Translations under genes and position numbers: made by a program | Notes under the pieces: generated by a model | Told to the model about the DNA's origin: nothing | Database searches by the model: none | The model's input: the letters and a program-made list of their open reading frames with translations, nothing else | Shown here: positions 36,413 to 45,410 of the stretch, in pieces | Layout: every line of letters begins with the position of its first letter | How positions within the stretch are numbered: the stretch's first letter is position 1 | DNA from: SAR11 cluster bacterium PRT-SC02 | GTDB lineage: Bacteria > Pseudomonadota > Alphaproteobacteria > Pelagibacterales > Pelagibacteraceae | Length of the DNA stretch: 64,000 nucleotides | Reading direction: 5' to 3' | Assembly (NCBI GenBank): GCA_001321855.1 | Contig: JPUP01000078.1 | Location: 1-64,000 of the forward strand

Positions 36413-37435
36413 TTAAGTATTGTGACTATAAACTACTCTTATAAAACTTAAGAATAATAATATGCCGATTAATTGATGAGCTGAAGCAAAATAAATATTT
36501 ACGCCACTAATTAAAGTAAAAATTCCAATTAATGCTTGAGTTAATAAGATCAAAAGGAATGTTAAATAGTATTTTGATAATAATTGTTTGTTTTTTTTAA
36601 AAATAAATATCCCATAGGTTAAAGATGATAAAAAAACTATATAAGCTAATAATCTGTGATAAAATTGAACAAGGCTCCTATCGTTAAAATTCAGAAAATC
36701 ATTAAAACTTTTAAACATAATATCATCCGGATAAAAATTATTATTCATAAGAGGCCAAGTATTATAAATTTGACCTGCATCTAAACCTGAAACAAATGCC
36801 CCGAATATTATTTGTAATACAATCAATACAAATAAGAAAAATAAAATTTTATTTTTATAAAATACTTTAAATGTTTTATTTTTATCAAGGATTATATTAA
36901 GGTAATTCCAATAAAGAAGTCCCATTATAAAAAAAGCAGTAATCAAATGAATAGATAATCTATAATGACTTACAGTTACTTCATTAGTTAAACCACTAAC
37001 CACCATATACCAACCTATTAACCCCTGAAATAAAATTAAGAAAAAAATAAAATAAAAGTTCAATAAATAATTTTTTTTAATTTTTTTACTTATCGTAAAA
37101 TAAAGAAGTGGCAAAAGATAAACAATGCCAATTACTCTTCCTAAAACTCTGTGAAAATATTCCCAATAAAAAATAATTTTAAACTCACCGATTGTCATTG
37201 ATGGATTAAGTACGGCAAATTGTGTTGTATTTTTATACAGTAAAAAATATTTGTCCCATTGCTCATTATTGAGGGGAGGTAAAATTCCACTGAATAATTC
37301 CCATTTTGTTATAGATAATCCTGAGTCAGTTAACCTTGTTAATCCACCTACCAAAATCATAAAAAAAATTAAAATAATCAATGTTTTTAACCATAATTCT
37401 AAATATTTTTTATGAATAGGATTATTTAAGATCAT
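36413..37435 (-). CDS. ctaA: Heme A synthase (CtaA/COX15)
   Basis: 340 aa, about eight membrane segments. It converts heme O to heme A for cytochrome c oxidase. Signature segments: VGGLTRLTDSGLSITKWELFSGILPPLN near the N-terminus, FYWEYFHRVLGRVIG with a heme-ligand His, VSHYRLSIHLITAF, FGAFVSGLDAGQIYNTWPLMN, and C-terminal VQFYHRLLAY and SAHQLIG. This is the alphaproteobacterial/mitochondrial type. Confidence 0.95.
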   Translation of the reverse strand: MILNNPIHKKYLELWLKTLIILIFFMILVGGLTRLTDSGLSITKWELFSGILPPLNNEQWDKYFLLYKNTTQFAVLNPSMTIGEFKIIFYWEYFHRVLGRVIGIVYLLPLLYFTISKKIKKNYLLNFYFIFFLILFQGLIGWYMVVSGLTNEVTVSHYRLSIHLITAFFIMGLLYWNYLNIILDKNKTFKVFYKNKILFFLFVLIVLQIIFGAFVSGLDAGQIYNTWPLMNNNFYPDDIMFKSFNDFLNFNDRSLVQFYHRLLAYIVFLSSLTYGIFIFKKNKQLLSKYYLTFLLILLTQALIGIFTLISGVNIYFASAHQLIGILLFLSFIRVVYSHNT

Positions 37436-37484
37436 AGTTTAATATATATTATATATTTAATTACAAAGTTATATTTATGTCGCG

Positions 37485-37760
37485 ATGAATAAGAAATTAA
37501 ACAAAATTAGAGTAAAATTAGATAAATTAGATAACAAAATGTTAAATATAATTTCAAAAAGAACAAGGCTAATTGATAATGTTATTAAAATTAAACTTTA
37601 TAAGAAGGATATAGTAGATAAATCTCGAATTAAAAAAATCTTATCTAATATTAAAAAAAAATCTCAATCAAAAAATATTGATGTTATTCTTACTAGAAAA
37701 ATATGGTCATCAATGATTAAAGCTTATATAGATTATGAGTTTAGAAATTTTAAAAAATAA
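37485..37760 (+). CDS. Chorismate mutase (AroQ type)
   Basis: 91-aa all-helical protein. The N-terminal helix IRVKLDKLDNKMLNIISKRTRLIDNV matches the AroQ pattern (Arg near the start, ID..D..ll.l...R), followed by K and the later KIWSSMIKAYIDYE. It turns chorismate to prephenate for Phe and Tyr. It stands alone as a plus-strand gene between minus-strand genes and ends flush with the convergent rpmG. Confidence 0.8.
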   Translation: MNKKLNKIRVKLDKLDNKMLNIISKRTRLIDNVIKIKLYKKDIVDKSRIKKILSNIKKKSQSKNIDVILTRKIWSSMIKAYIDYEFRNFKK

Positions 37761-37952
37761 TTATTTACTGTGCGGTGGAAGTTTTTTTTCAATAAAAAAT
37801 TCGTGTTTCCTTGTATTGGGATTATATTTTTTAATTTTTAGTTTATTTTTTGCTTTTTCCCCTTTAGTTGGTTTTTTAGCATAGTAAATAAAAGCACTAT
37901 CGGGTTTTGACTCTGGAACCATTCTTACTTTTATATGAGTTTTTTTAGCCAT
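37761..37952 (-). CDS. rpmG: Large-subunit ribosomal protein L33 (bL33)
   Basis: 63 aa: MAKKTHIKVRMVPESKPDSAFIYYAKK, then LKIKKYNPNTRKHEFFIEKKL. This is the cysteine-free L33 form. It overlaps the MerR gene by 8 bases. The stretch after YYAKKPTKGEKAKN is slightly longer than in most relatives. Confidence 0.9.
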   Translation of the reverse strand: MAKKTHIKVRMVPESKPDSAFIYYAKKPTKGEKAKNKLKIKKYNPNTRKHEFFIEKKLPPHSK

Positions 37953-38328
37953 TTCTTTTTATTCTTTGTATTTTATCTAATATCTTTTTTGCTTTATTTT
38001 TAAAATTAGTTTTAATAATGTTATTTTTTACACTGGAACTATTATAATCGTCAAGCTTTTTAAACTCTTTTAATATTTTTTGAGCACCAATTATAGATAA
38101 TCCTCTATCTTTTAATAAAAATCTTATAAACTTAATTTTTTCAAGATTGTCTTTATTAAATAACCTCCTATTGCCATTTAATCTAATAGATTTAATTATA
38201 CTAAATTTTTTTTCCCAAAATCTAATTGTATTAACAGTAATTTTTTGATTATTATTTAGTTCTAAATTTATTGTTTTCACAATTTCAGATATAGAATATA
38301 AATACTTAGAATTTTTTTTAGAATTCAT
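37945..38328 (-). CDS. MerR-family transcriptional regulator
   Basis: 127 aa. The winged-helix DNA-binding domain reads SISEIVKTIN..., TVNTIRFWEKKFSIIKSIRLNGNRRLFNKDNLEKI and LLKDRGLSIIGAQKILKEF. No effector-binding cysteines or domain follow, only a lysine-rich tail. The ihfA-merR pairing is conserved downstream of plsX(-fabH) in alphaproteobacteria. Targets unknown. Confidence 0.9.
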   Translation of the reverse strand: MNSKKNSKYLYSISEIVKTINLELNNNQKITVNTIRFWEKKFSIIKSIRLNGNRRLFNKDNLEKIKFIRFLLKDRGLSIIGAQKILKEFKKLDDYNSSSVKNNIIKTNFKNKAKKILDKIQRIKRNG

Positions 38329-38620
38329 TATTTAATTTTTTTATAAAATCTTTAGATGCTCTAAAAGATATTGTTTTTCTTGCTAAAATCACATATTCAA
38401 TTTTATCTTTGGGATTTCTACCTATTCTTTTTGATTTATTTAAAATTTTAAATGTACCAAAGTTATTTATATTTATTACATTATTATTTATAAGTTCTAT
38501 AATTATAAGGTTTAATAAATCTTCAATAATTTTTTTAATATAAATTACAGAAAGTCCAGTATTTTGACTTATAAAATATGATAAATCTTTTTTTGTAATC
38601 TTATTGTGCTTTTTCTCCAT
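38318..38620 (-). CDS. ihfA: Integration host factor alpha / HU-family protein
   Basis: 100 aa DNA-bending protein. The HU/IHF pattern is clear: KDLSYFISQNTGLSVIYIKKIIEDLL, INNFGTFKILNKSKRIGRNPKDKIEY (beta-arm with the GRNPK intercalating Pro) and ISFRASKDFIKKLN. Its place between plsX and merR supports IhfA rather than HU. It overlaps merR by 11 bases and plsX by 20. Confidence 0.88.
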   Translation of the reverse strand: MEKKHNKITKKDLSYFISQNTGLSVIYIKKIIEDLLNLIIIELINNNVININNFGTFKILNKSKRIGRNPKDKIEYVILARKTISFRASKDFIKKLNNEF

Positions 38621-39641
38621 TCAAATGTTTTAAATTATTTTTAACTTGATCAATTAATTTACCTTTAACAATTTTATAGCATAAATCAATTGAGTAATAA
38701 AAACCAAGGGAGTCGGTAGCGCCATGACTTTTTACCACTGGACCATTTAAGCCAAGAAATATTGCTCCATTAAATTTTCTTGGATCTAGTTTGTTCTTAA
38801 ATTTTTTTAAACTAAAGTATGAAAAAAGAATTGAGAATTTAGATAATAAACTATCTTTTAGAGCTACTTTAAGATTGTCTGTAATAAATTTTGCAGTTCC
38901 TTCGGCTGTTTTTAATGCGATATTTCCTGTAAAACCATCAGTAACTATTACATTTGAAAAACCATCTGTTATTTTATTCCCTTCAATATAACCATTAAAA
39001 ACAAAATCCCCATTGTTACTAATTTGTTTTAGATTACTATGGGCTTTTTTTAATATATCTGTTCCTTTAATTTCCTCAGATCCAATATTTAACAACGCCA
39101 CCTTGGCAATTTCGTTGGGAAATAAAGATTTGTAAAGAGCTGACCCCATTTCAGAAAATTCTACTAAATTATTTTCATTACAATCAATGTTGGCACCAAG
39201 ATCCAAAACTACATTCATTCCATTTTTATTTGGCCATAATCCTGCTAAAGCAGGCTTATTAACATTTTCAATCATTTTTAATATCATTCTTGATGTAACT
39301 AATAATACTCCAGTGTTGCCTGCGGATAATGATATGTCTGCTCCAGTTTCATTTTGGGAACTTATTGATTTCCACATACTGCTGTTTTTGGAACTTTTAA
39401 TTGCCGTGAGTGGTGTTTCATTATCAGAAACTACCGCCGTAGTATGAAAAATTTTAAAAAAAGTATCAGATATTTTATTTTTTTTTATTTCATGTAATAT
39501 TTTTTTTTCATCACCAAATATATGAAATATAAAATCGTTCTTGTTTTTATTATTATCAATGAAAATTTTTACACCTTGAATATTTTTTTTTGGTGCATTT
39601 TCACCACCCATTGCATCAATGGCAATTGTTACATTTTTCAT
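38601..39641 (-). CDS. plsX: Phosphate acyltransferase PlsX
   Basis: 346 aa; makes acyl-phosphate from acyl-ACP for phospholipid synthesis. Motifs: IAIDAMGGENAPKKNIQGV, SAGNTGVLLVTSRMILK, VVLDLGANIDCNENNLVEF, VIVTDGFTGNIALKTAEGTAKF and GAIFLGLNGPVVKSHGATDSLGF. It follows rpmF by 6 bases. Downstream it runs straight into ihfA; the usual fabH gene is missing here. Confidence 0.96.
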   Translation of the reverse strand: MKNVTIAIDAMGGENAPKKNIQGVKIFIDNNKNKNDFIFHIFGDEKKILHEIKKNKISDTFFKIFHTTAVVSDNETPLTAIKSSKNSSMWKSISSQNETGADISLSAGNTGVLLVTSRMILKMIENVNKPALAGLWPNKNGMNVVLDLGANIDCNENNLVEFSEMGSALYKSLFPNEIAKVALLNIGSEEIKGTDILKKAHSNLKQISNNGDFVFNGYIEGNKITDGFSNVIVTDGFTGNIALKTAEGTAKFITDNLKVALKDSLLSKFSILFSYFSLKKFKNKLDPRKFNGAIFLGLNGPVVKSHGATDSLGFYYSIDLCYKIVKGKLIDQVKNNLKHLNGEKAQ

Positions 39642-39647
39642 TTTTAT

Positions 39648-39821
39648 CTAGATATCTAAAATCTTTTTACCTTTATAAAAACCTGATTTAAGATCAATGT
39701 GATGAGATAATCTATACTCACCACTCTTTTTATCTTCAACAACATTAGCTGCAGTTATTTTGTGATGAGATCTTCTCTTATTCCTTCTAGAAACTGATGT
39801 TTTTCGTTTTGGTACAGCCAT
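39648..39821 (-). CDS. rpmF: Large-subunit ribosomal protein L32 (bL32)
   Basis: Missing from the ORF track because it is only 57 aa. The minus strand reads [20 protein letters not shown]..., then [20 protein letters not shown], a full-length bL32 without the zinc cysteines. It ends 6 bases before plsX and begins 1 base after the cytochrome chaperone gene stop, so the operon is chaperone-rpmF-plsX-ihfA-merR-rpmG. Confidence 0.95.
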   Translation of the reverse strand: MAVPKRKTSVSRRNKRRSHHKITAANVVEDKKSGEYRLSHHIDLKSGFYKGKKILDI

Positions 39822-39822
39822 A

Positions 39823-40326
39823 TTAATTATTAAAGTTTATATCTCCTTTTATAATAGATTCAGGATCTAATTCAAAACAAAATTTATAAAAGTTGTTAAA
39901 ATAAACCCCTATTTGCTGAGAATTTTCATTCAATTCATGGTTTAGGCTCTTAAAATATTTTTGTAAGAGTTCAAAATTAAACTCAAACTTTTCGTCGTCA
40001 GAAAGGTTTATTTTAAGCAAAATATCATAAAAATATCTATTAAATATTTTCATCTTTTTGTTTACATTTACATCACCCAAACCTTGTTCTCTTAGATCAT
40101 ATTCAATATTATTAAATATTTCATCATATGCATTCTGGTCAAAAGTTTTTTTATGTTTAAATTTGAAGATATTTAAAATAATAGAAAAATGAAAAAAAAT
40201 TAATAAAAGTCTCGTATCAAAGGTATCTTTAAATTTAAATCTTTTATAAAAAAAAATATTTCGTGATATTTCCAAAAGTCTATTGTATAATGAGTTTGTA
40301 TGTTTTTTTTTAAAATTAAAAATCAT
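39823..40326 (-). CDS. Ubiquinol-cytochrome c chaperone (CBP3-like)
   Basis: 167 aa. The family pattern is visible: [39 protein letters not shown], then [40 protein letters not shown]3-type chaperones assist assembly of the bc1 complex. In alphaproteobacteria this gene and BamE/OmlA flank DUF177-rpmF-plsX. Here DUF177 is gone. Its ATG lies 27 bases inside the divergent BamE gene, so the 5' ends overlap head to head. Confidence 0.8.
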   Translation of the reverse strand: MIFNFKKKHTNSLYNRLLEISRNIFFYKRFKFKDTFDTRLLLIFFHFSIILNIFKFKHKKTFDQNAYDEIFNNIEYDLREQGLGDVNVNKKMKIFNRYFYDILLKINLSDDEKFEFNFELLQKYFKSLNHELNENSQQIGVYFNNFYKFCFELDPESIIKGDINFNN

Positions 40327-40776
40327 AAATTTTTATCAATTCTATTAATTTATTTATTATTATTAAGCAACTGTCAATTAAAACCCCCTAAAGACGTACA
40401 TGGTATTAATTTCATTAAAAAAAGATACGAGATGATAAAATTAAATGAAAATAACAAAAATGATGTAATAAAAATACTTGGTAGACCTCACATTATAGAT
40501 AAAGACAAAACTGAAAAATGGTTTTATTTAGAGAGAATTTTAACTAGAGACAGAGTATATAAGATTAATAAAAAAAAACTTTTAGAAAATAACGTAGTTG
40601 AGTTTTCTTTTAACAAATATGGTGTCATTTATTCAAAGAAATTTTACAATGAAGATAATATGAATGAAATCAAGTTCTCTAAGGAAGTTACAGAGAACAA
40701 TATAAGTGAAAGAAGCTTTATTGCAAATTTTTTACAAAGTGTTAAACAAAAAATGTATAAAGGTATTGGAAATTAA
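40300..40776 (+). CDS. bamE: Outer-membrane assembly lipoprotein BamE/OmlA
   Basis: 158 aa. Signal peptide and lipobox LLLLSNC (C25) direct it to lipoprotein processing. The BamE-type core follows: [37 protein letters not shown]. It helps the Bam complex insert beta-barrel proteins. No later start codon precedes the signal peptide core, so ATG 40300 is needed, which makes it overlap the divergent chaperone gene. Its stop overlaps the restored end of the pyrophosphatase gene by 4 bases. Confidence 0.85.
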   Translation: MFFFKIKNHKFLSILLIYLLLLSNCQLKPPKDVHGINFIKKRYEMIKLNENNKNDVIKILGRPHIIDKDKTEKWFYLERILTRDRVYKINKKKLLENNVVEFSFNKYGVIYSKKFYNEDNMNEIKFSKEVTENNISERSFIANFLQSVKQKMYKGIGN

Positions 40777-42874
40777 TGAGCTATAACCGACAATAGCAGT
40801 AATGCAACGATGTTGGTTATTTTTATCATTGGATTTACAGCAGGTCCGGCTGTGTCTTTATATGGGTCTCCAACTGTATCACCTGTAACAGCAGCTTTAT
40901 GGGCCTCGGATCCCTTCCCTCCATAGTTTCCATCTTCAATATATTTTTTGCATTATCCCATGCGCCACCACCAGCAGTCATTGATATTGCAACGAACAAG
41001 CCAGTTATTATTACGCCAAGCAACATTGCGCCTAAAGCTGAAAGTGCAGCAACCTTACCTCCAATAAAAAGTATAAATAAATAAACAACGATTGGTGAAA
41101 GCACGGGTAACAATGAGGGAATAACCATTTCTTTTATTGCTGCTTTAGTTAATAAATCAACTAATTTTCCATAATCTGGTTTTCTTTTTCCTTTCATTAT
41201 TCCCGGGATTTTTTTAAATTGTCTTCTTACTTCTAATACAACTGCACCACCAGCTCTACCAACTGCTTGCATTCCCATTGAGCCAAATAAATATGGGAGT
41301 AAGCCACCAATTAAAAGACCTATTACAACAAAAGGATTTGATAAATCAAAACTTACTATTAAACCGTTTAGGGATGACGTTGGATCGTTTGCATAATATT
41401 TTATGTCCTCCGTGTAGGCAGCAAAAAGTACCAATGCACCTAAACCTGCTGATCCGATTGCATAACCTTTTGTTACAGCCTTCGTAGTGTTACCAACGGC
41501 GTCTAAAGCATCTGTGGTTTTTCTAACACTTTTTGGAAGTTTAGACATTTCTGCTATGCCACCTGCATTATCTGTAACTGGACCATATGCATCTAAAGCA
41601 ACTACCATTCCAGTTAAAGCCAACATAGATGTCACAGCAATTGCAATACCATATAAGCCGGCTAGATAATTTGTAAAAAGAATTCCAATAACAATTATTA
41701 TAGCTGGTATAGCTGTTGCTTCCATAGAAATTGCTAACCCTTGAATAACATTTGTACCATGTCCCGTTGTTGAAGACTTAGCCACACTTTTTACTGGCCT
41801 ATAATCAGTTCCGGTGTAATATTCAGTTATCCAAATTATCAATCCAGTAATTACAAGGCCTGATACTGCGCATAAATATAAATCTAATCCAGTAAATTTT
41901 ATATTTTCTGATGTATATGTTTTATTTAGTCCAATAGAGTTTTCGGTAATAGGATATAAAATAATCAATGATAAAATAGCAGTAGCTATAAATCCTTTAT
42001 ATAAAGCACCCATAATACTTTTATTTTTGCCAAGTCTTACAAACCATGTACCTATTATAGATGTTATTATGCAAGAACCCCCGATCGCTAAAGGATAAAT
42101 CATCATTGATAAATTATTAGGAAAAAATATTGAAGCCAAAACCATTGTTGCAACAATTGTTACAGCATAAGTTTCAAATAAATCGGCTGCCATTCCTGCA
42201 CAATCACCGACATTATCGCCAACGTTGTCCGCTATGACAGCTGGGTTTCTTGGATCATCTTCTGGAATTCCAGCTTCTACCTTTCCAACTAAATCAGCTC
42301 CCACATCTGCACCTTTTGTAAAAATTCCACCGCCTAATCTTGCAAAAATTGAAATTAAAGATGCTCCGAAACCTAAAGCAACTAACGCGTTAACTATTTC
42401 TCTATTTTCTACATTTAAATTTAATAAAATAATATAATAAAGTGAGATAGCTAAAAGAGCTAAACCAGCAACTAATAAGCCAGTAATTGCTCCAGATTTA
42501 AATGCTATCGATAAACCTGCTTGTAAACTATTTCTTGAGGCCTCAGCAGTTCTCACATTAGCTTTTACTGAAATTAGCATTCCAACATATCCCGCTAAAC
42601 CAGATAAAGTTGCTCCAATTAGATAACCAATCCCTACTAAAAAATTAAAAAAATAAGTTACGATTATCAACACTACTATACCTACGAAAGCTATTGTTTT
42701 ATATTGTCTATTTAAATAAGCTTTGGCTCCAATTTGAATAGCTTCAGCAATCTCTTGCATCCTAGAATTACCAGGATTTGCTTTTAATATCTGACCAGAA
42801 AGCAGATAACTGTATGCAACAGCCAAAATGCCTGTAAAAACGATTAAATACAATAACTCTAATGATTCATTCAT
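40773..42874 (-). CDS. hppA: Membrane H+-pyrophosphatase, frameshifted near its 3' end
   Basis: Proton pump driven by PPi hydrolysis, about 16 membrane segments. Start chosen at ATG 42874 ([10 protein letters not shown]) with AGAAG before it. Catalytic segments [48 protein letters not shown] are intact; [10 protein letters not shown] with Lys marks the K+-independent type. At 40944-40949 an A6 run (coding strand) shifts the frame, and the track ORF ends at 40835 with a foreign tail. One extra A restores [22 protein letters not shown]...SVIAH with stop at 40773. Either a sequence error or a real mutation that removes pyrophosphate-binding residues. Confidence 0.9.
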
Positions 42875-42956
42875 ACTTCTAAAGAGCTGATAAATGCCAA
42901 ATAAAAATATAAAAGGCAAGTAAAATATATTAATAAAATTAATAAAAATACTTTAA

Positions 42957-43361
42957 TTATTGATCTTTTCTTAAAATATTTCCAATTTTATCTAATATAG
43001 CGTTTAAGTATCCTATTTTTGTTTTTTCTAAAAAAAATTCAGATGTTTTTAAATATTCACTTATAATCACTTTTTTTGGATTATTATGTTTAAATAATAG
43101 TTCAAAAATAGCTGCAAATATAATAATTTTAAGAATTTTATCGGTTTTGTCTAAATCAATATCATTTTTTAGATGTTTGATAATAGTTTCTTCAATTAGA
43201 TCTTTTCTTTCAATTGTGCCTTCAGTTACATCCTTTATAAATTTTTTAAATTGACTTTTTGTATAAATTATTTTGTCATCAGGATTGATTAAATTACTAT
43301 ATAGCTTTTGAATAACCCTTACTCTAGGGCTTTTATTGCTATTTGTTTTTTTTGGTATCAT
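42957..43361 (-). CDS. nusB: Transcription antitermination factor NusB
   Basis: 134 aa, all-helical. Recognised by position after ribH and by SPRVRVIQKLYSNLINPDD at the N-terminus, LLFKHNNPKKVIISEYLKTSEFF and the ending GYLNAILDKIG, which match the NusB RNA-binding fold. It acts in rRNA antitermination with NusE and NusG. It overlaps ribH by 4 bases and ends the riboflavin operon. Confidence 0.88.
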   Translation of the reverse strand: MIPKKTNSNKSPRVRVIQKLYSNLINPDDKIIYTKSQFKKFIKDVTEGTIERKDLIEETIIKHLKNDIDLDKTDKILKIIIFAAIFELLFKHNNPKKVIISEYLKTSEFFLEKTKIGYLNAILDKIGNILRKDQ

Positions 43362-43756
43362 TCTTTTTGAGGTTGTAAAACATCTAGAACTGCTTCAACT
43401 GCTTCTTTCCCTTTAATGTTTCTTTGTTCTGCTTGCCTTGTATTTAAACATGTTAAAACAGCGTTACCAATTGGTTTTCTATAAGCTATGGCTACTTCCA
43501 TCAAACCATTAGTAATTGCTTGAGAAATTAAATTAAAATTGGGCGTGTCTCCCTTAATAATAATTCCTATAGCTACAAAACCATCATATTTTTTTATGTT
43601 TCTAGATATCGACACGGGTATTTCGAAAGCACCGTTTACAGAAATTGTATCAAAAGATATTTTTTTTTGCTCTAAAATTAAAGAAGCTGATTTAAATAAT
43701 TGATAGGTATCATTATATCTTGATTTTACTATTAAGATTTTAGGTTTTTTTTTCAT
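43358..43756 (-). CDS. ribH: 6,7-dimethyl-8-ribityllumazine synthase
   Basis: 132 aa. Motifs: KILIVKSRYND (start), VNGAFEIPVSISRNIKKYDGFVAIGIIIKGDTPNFNLISQ, AITNGLMEVAIAYRKPIGNAVLTCLNTRQAEQR. The catalytic His found before FN.ia in many LSs (GDTxHF) reads GDTPNF here, as in some alphaproteobacterial type II forms. It makes the lumazine precursor of riboflavin. It overlaps ribBA and nusB by 4 bases each. Confidence 0.93.
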   Translation of the reverse strand: MKKKPKILIVKSRYNDTYQLFKSASLILEQKKISFDTISVNGAFEIPVSISRNIKKYDGFVAIGIIIKGDTPNFNLISQAITNGLMEVAIAYRKPIGNAVLTCLNTRQAEQRNIKGKEAVEAVLDVLQPQKE

Positions 43757-44811
43757 AAAATAATCTCTTGCCTCGTAATCTTAATACCATAACCGTTTAA
43801 TGCAATAATACGTTTTTTTGTTCTTGATACTAATATCATTTTATTTATTTTAAGATCTTTTATTATTTGAGCACCAACCCCATAGTATCTTAATATATTG
43901 TTATTCTGAGGAAAATTTTTTTTTTTAAGATTGCCCTTAACAAGTATTAAAGCGAAAGTATTATATTTTTTAAGATATTTCAAAGACCTTTTGAACATAT
44001 CGTTATTAACATTAAATGTATTATTTGTAAAATTGGACGAAATAACTCTAACTCTTACTGTTTTATTATATTTAAACTTTCCTCTTGTGATAGCGTAATT
44101 TTCTGACCCGTCTAGTTTATTTTTATATATACTTACATTAAAAGTGCCAAAACTTTTTATATAAATTTTTTTACTTGATACATTATAAATTAATCTTTCA
44201 TTTTTTAATCTATGGGAAATTAAATCTTCTATTTTGCCTATTTTAAGTTTATGTTTTTTAGAAAATAATACTAAATCATTGAAACGGGCCATTGTTCCAT
44301 CTTCATTCATCACTTCACAAATTACTGCACTTGGATTTAATTTAGCTAGTTTAGATATATCTATTGATGCCTCTGTGTGACCAGCTCTTTCTAGAACGCC
44401 ACCTGGTTTACTTATTAATGGAAAAACATGACCTGGTGAAACTAAATTCTTTTTTGTAGAACTTTCTTTAATAGCAATTTTAATTGTTTTTGCTCTATCC
44501 TTAGCAGATATACCAGTGGATATTCCTTTTTTTGCCTCTATTGAAATTGTAAATGCAGTTTGATTTCTTGATTGATTTATAGGTGACATTAATGGCAGAT
44601 TTAATTTTTTAACTTTTTGTTGAGTTAGCGCTAAACAAATTAACCCTCTACCGTGTTTAGCCATAAAATTAATTGACTTTGAATTGCATTTTGATCCAGG
44701 GATTACTAAATCACCTTCGTTTTCTCGATTTTTGTCATCTACCAAGATAAACATCTTTCCTCTTTTTGCGTCTCTAATTATATCGCTTATAGGAGATATA
44801 TTTTTTTTCAT
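43753..44811 (-). CDS. ribB: DHBP synthase fused to a degenerate GTP cyclohydrolase II domain (RibB)
   Basis: 352 aa. The N-terminal ~205 aa are a full DHBP synthase: DDKNRENEGDLVIPGSKCN (acidic loop), GRGLICLALT, GHVFPLISKPGGVLERAGHTEASIDI and CEVMNEDGTMARF. The C-terminal part keeps the end of RibA (LRYYGVGAQIIKDLKINKMILVS) but lacks the CxxRxHSxCxxGDxxxSxxCDCG zinc site, so it should not hydrolyse GTP. GTP cyclohydrolase II must therefore be encoded elsewhere. It overlaps ribE and ribH by 4 bases. Confidence 0.92.
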   Translation of the reverse strand: MKKNISPISDIIRDAKRGKMFILVDDKNRENEGDLVIPGSKCNSKSINFMAKHGRGLICLALTQQKVKKLNLPLMSPINQSRNQTAFTISIEAKKGISTGISAKDRAKTIKIAIKESSTKKNLVSPGHVFPLISKPGGVLERAGHTEASIDISKLAKLNPSAVICEVMNEDGTMARFNDLVLFSKKHKLKIGKIEDLISHRLKNERLIYNVSSKKIYIKSFGTFNVSIYKNKLDGSENYAITRGKFKYNKTVRVRVISSNFTNNTFNVNNDMFKRSLKYLKKYNTFALILVKGNLKKKNFPQNNNILRYYGVGAQIIKDLKINKMILVSRTKKRIIALNGYGIKITRQEIIL

Positions 44812-45410
44812 AAATGATTAGTAAGTTTTAATAAATATTTACTAAAAATATCAAACTCAATATTAACTAAAGAATTTTTTTTTAATTTTACTAAATTTGT
44901 AAGCTTAAGAGTGTGCGGTATTACGGTAATTTGAAATCCTTTATTAGTTACTTTAGAAATAGTTAACGAAACTCCATTAACAGAAATTGAACCCTTTTCT
45001 ATTAAATAAATTAAATGTTTCCTTTTTAAATTAAAATCTATGATCCATGATTTATCTATTATCGTTATTTTATTTACAATCGCAGTTGTATCGACATGAC
45101 CTTGAACGTAATGGCCAGAAACTTTATTTCCAAAGTTTAAAGATTTTTCAATATTAAGTAATTTGCCAACACGAGCATACTTAAAATTTGATCTGTTTAA
45201 TGTTTCTTTTGATAAATAAAAAAGGAAACTTTTTTTTAATATTTTTATTAAAGTTAGACACACCCCATCAACACAAACAGACTCACCTATATCTGTTTTT
45301 TTGAATTTTATATCTGATTGTATTTCTAAAACTAAGCTACCAACGACATATTTTGGGCTTTTTTTTATTCTTTTGATTATTCCAAAGTTATAAATAATAC
45401 CATTAAACAT
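44808..45410 (-). CDS. ribE: Riboflavin synthase alpha subunit
   Basis: 200 aa with two lumazine-binding repeats. Repeat 1 starts [15 protein letters not shown] and includes IGESVCVDGVCLTLI; repeat 2 includes KVSGHYVQGHVDTTA and GSISVNGVSLTISKV with IPHTLKLTNL. It joins two lumazines to make riboflavin. It overlaps ribD by 8 bases and ribB by 4. Confidence 0.95.
   Translation of the reverse strand: MFNGIIYNFGIIKRIKKSPKYVVGSLVLEIQSDIKFKKTDIGESVCVDGVCLTLIKILKKSFLFYLSKETLNRSNFKYARVGKLLNIEKSLNFGNKVSGHYVQGHVDTTAIVNKITIIDKSWIIDFNLKRKHLIYLIEKGSISVNGVSLTISKVTNKGFQITVIPHTLKLTNLVKLKKNSLVNIEFDIFSKYLLKLTNHL

Noticed and set aside
40835-40943. The 35-residue tail of the pyrophosphatase as a genuine new C-terminus
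   Set aside because: The alternative frame matches the conserved family C-terminus residue for residue, so the tail is a frameshift product.
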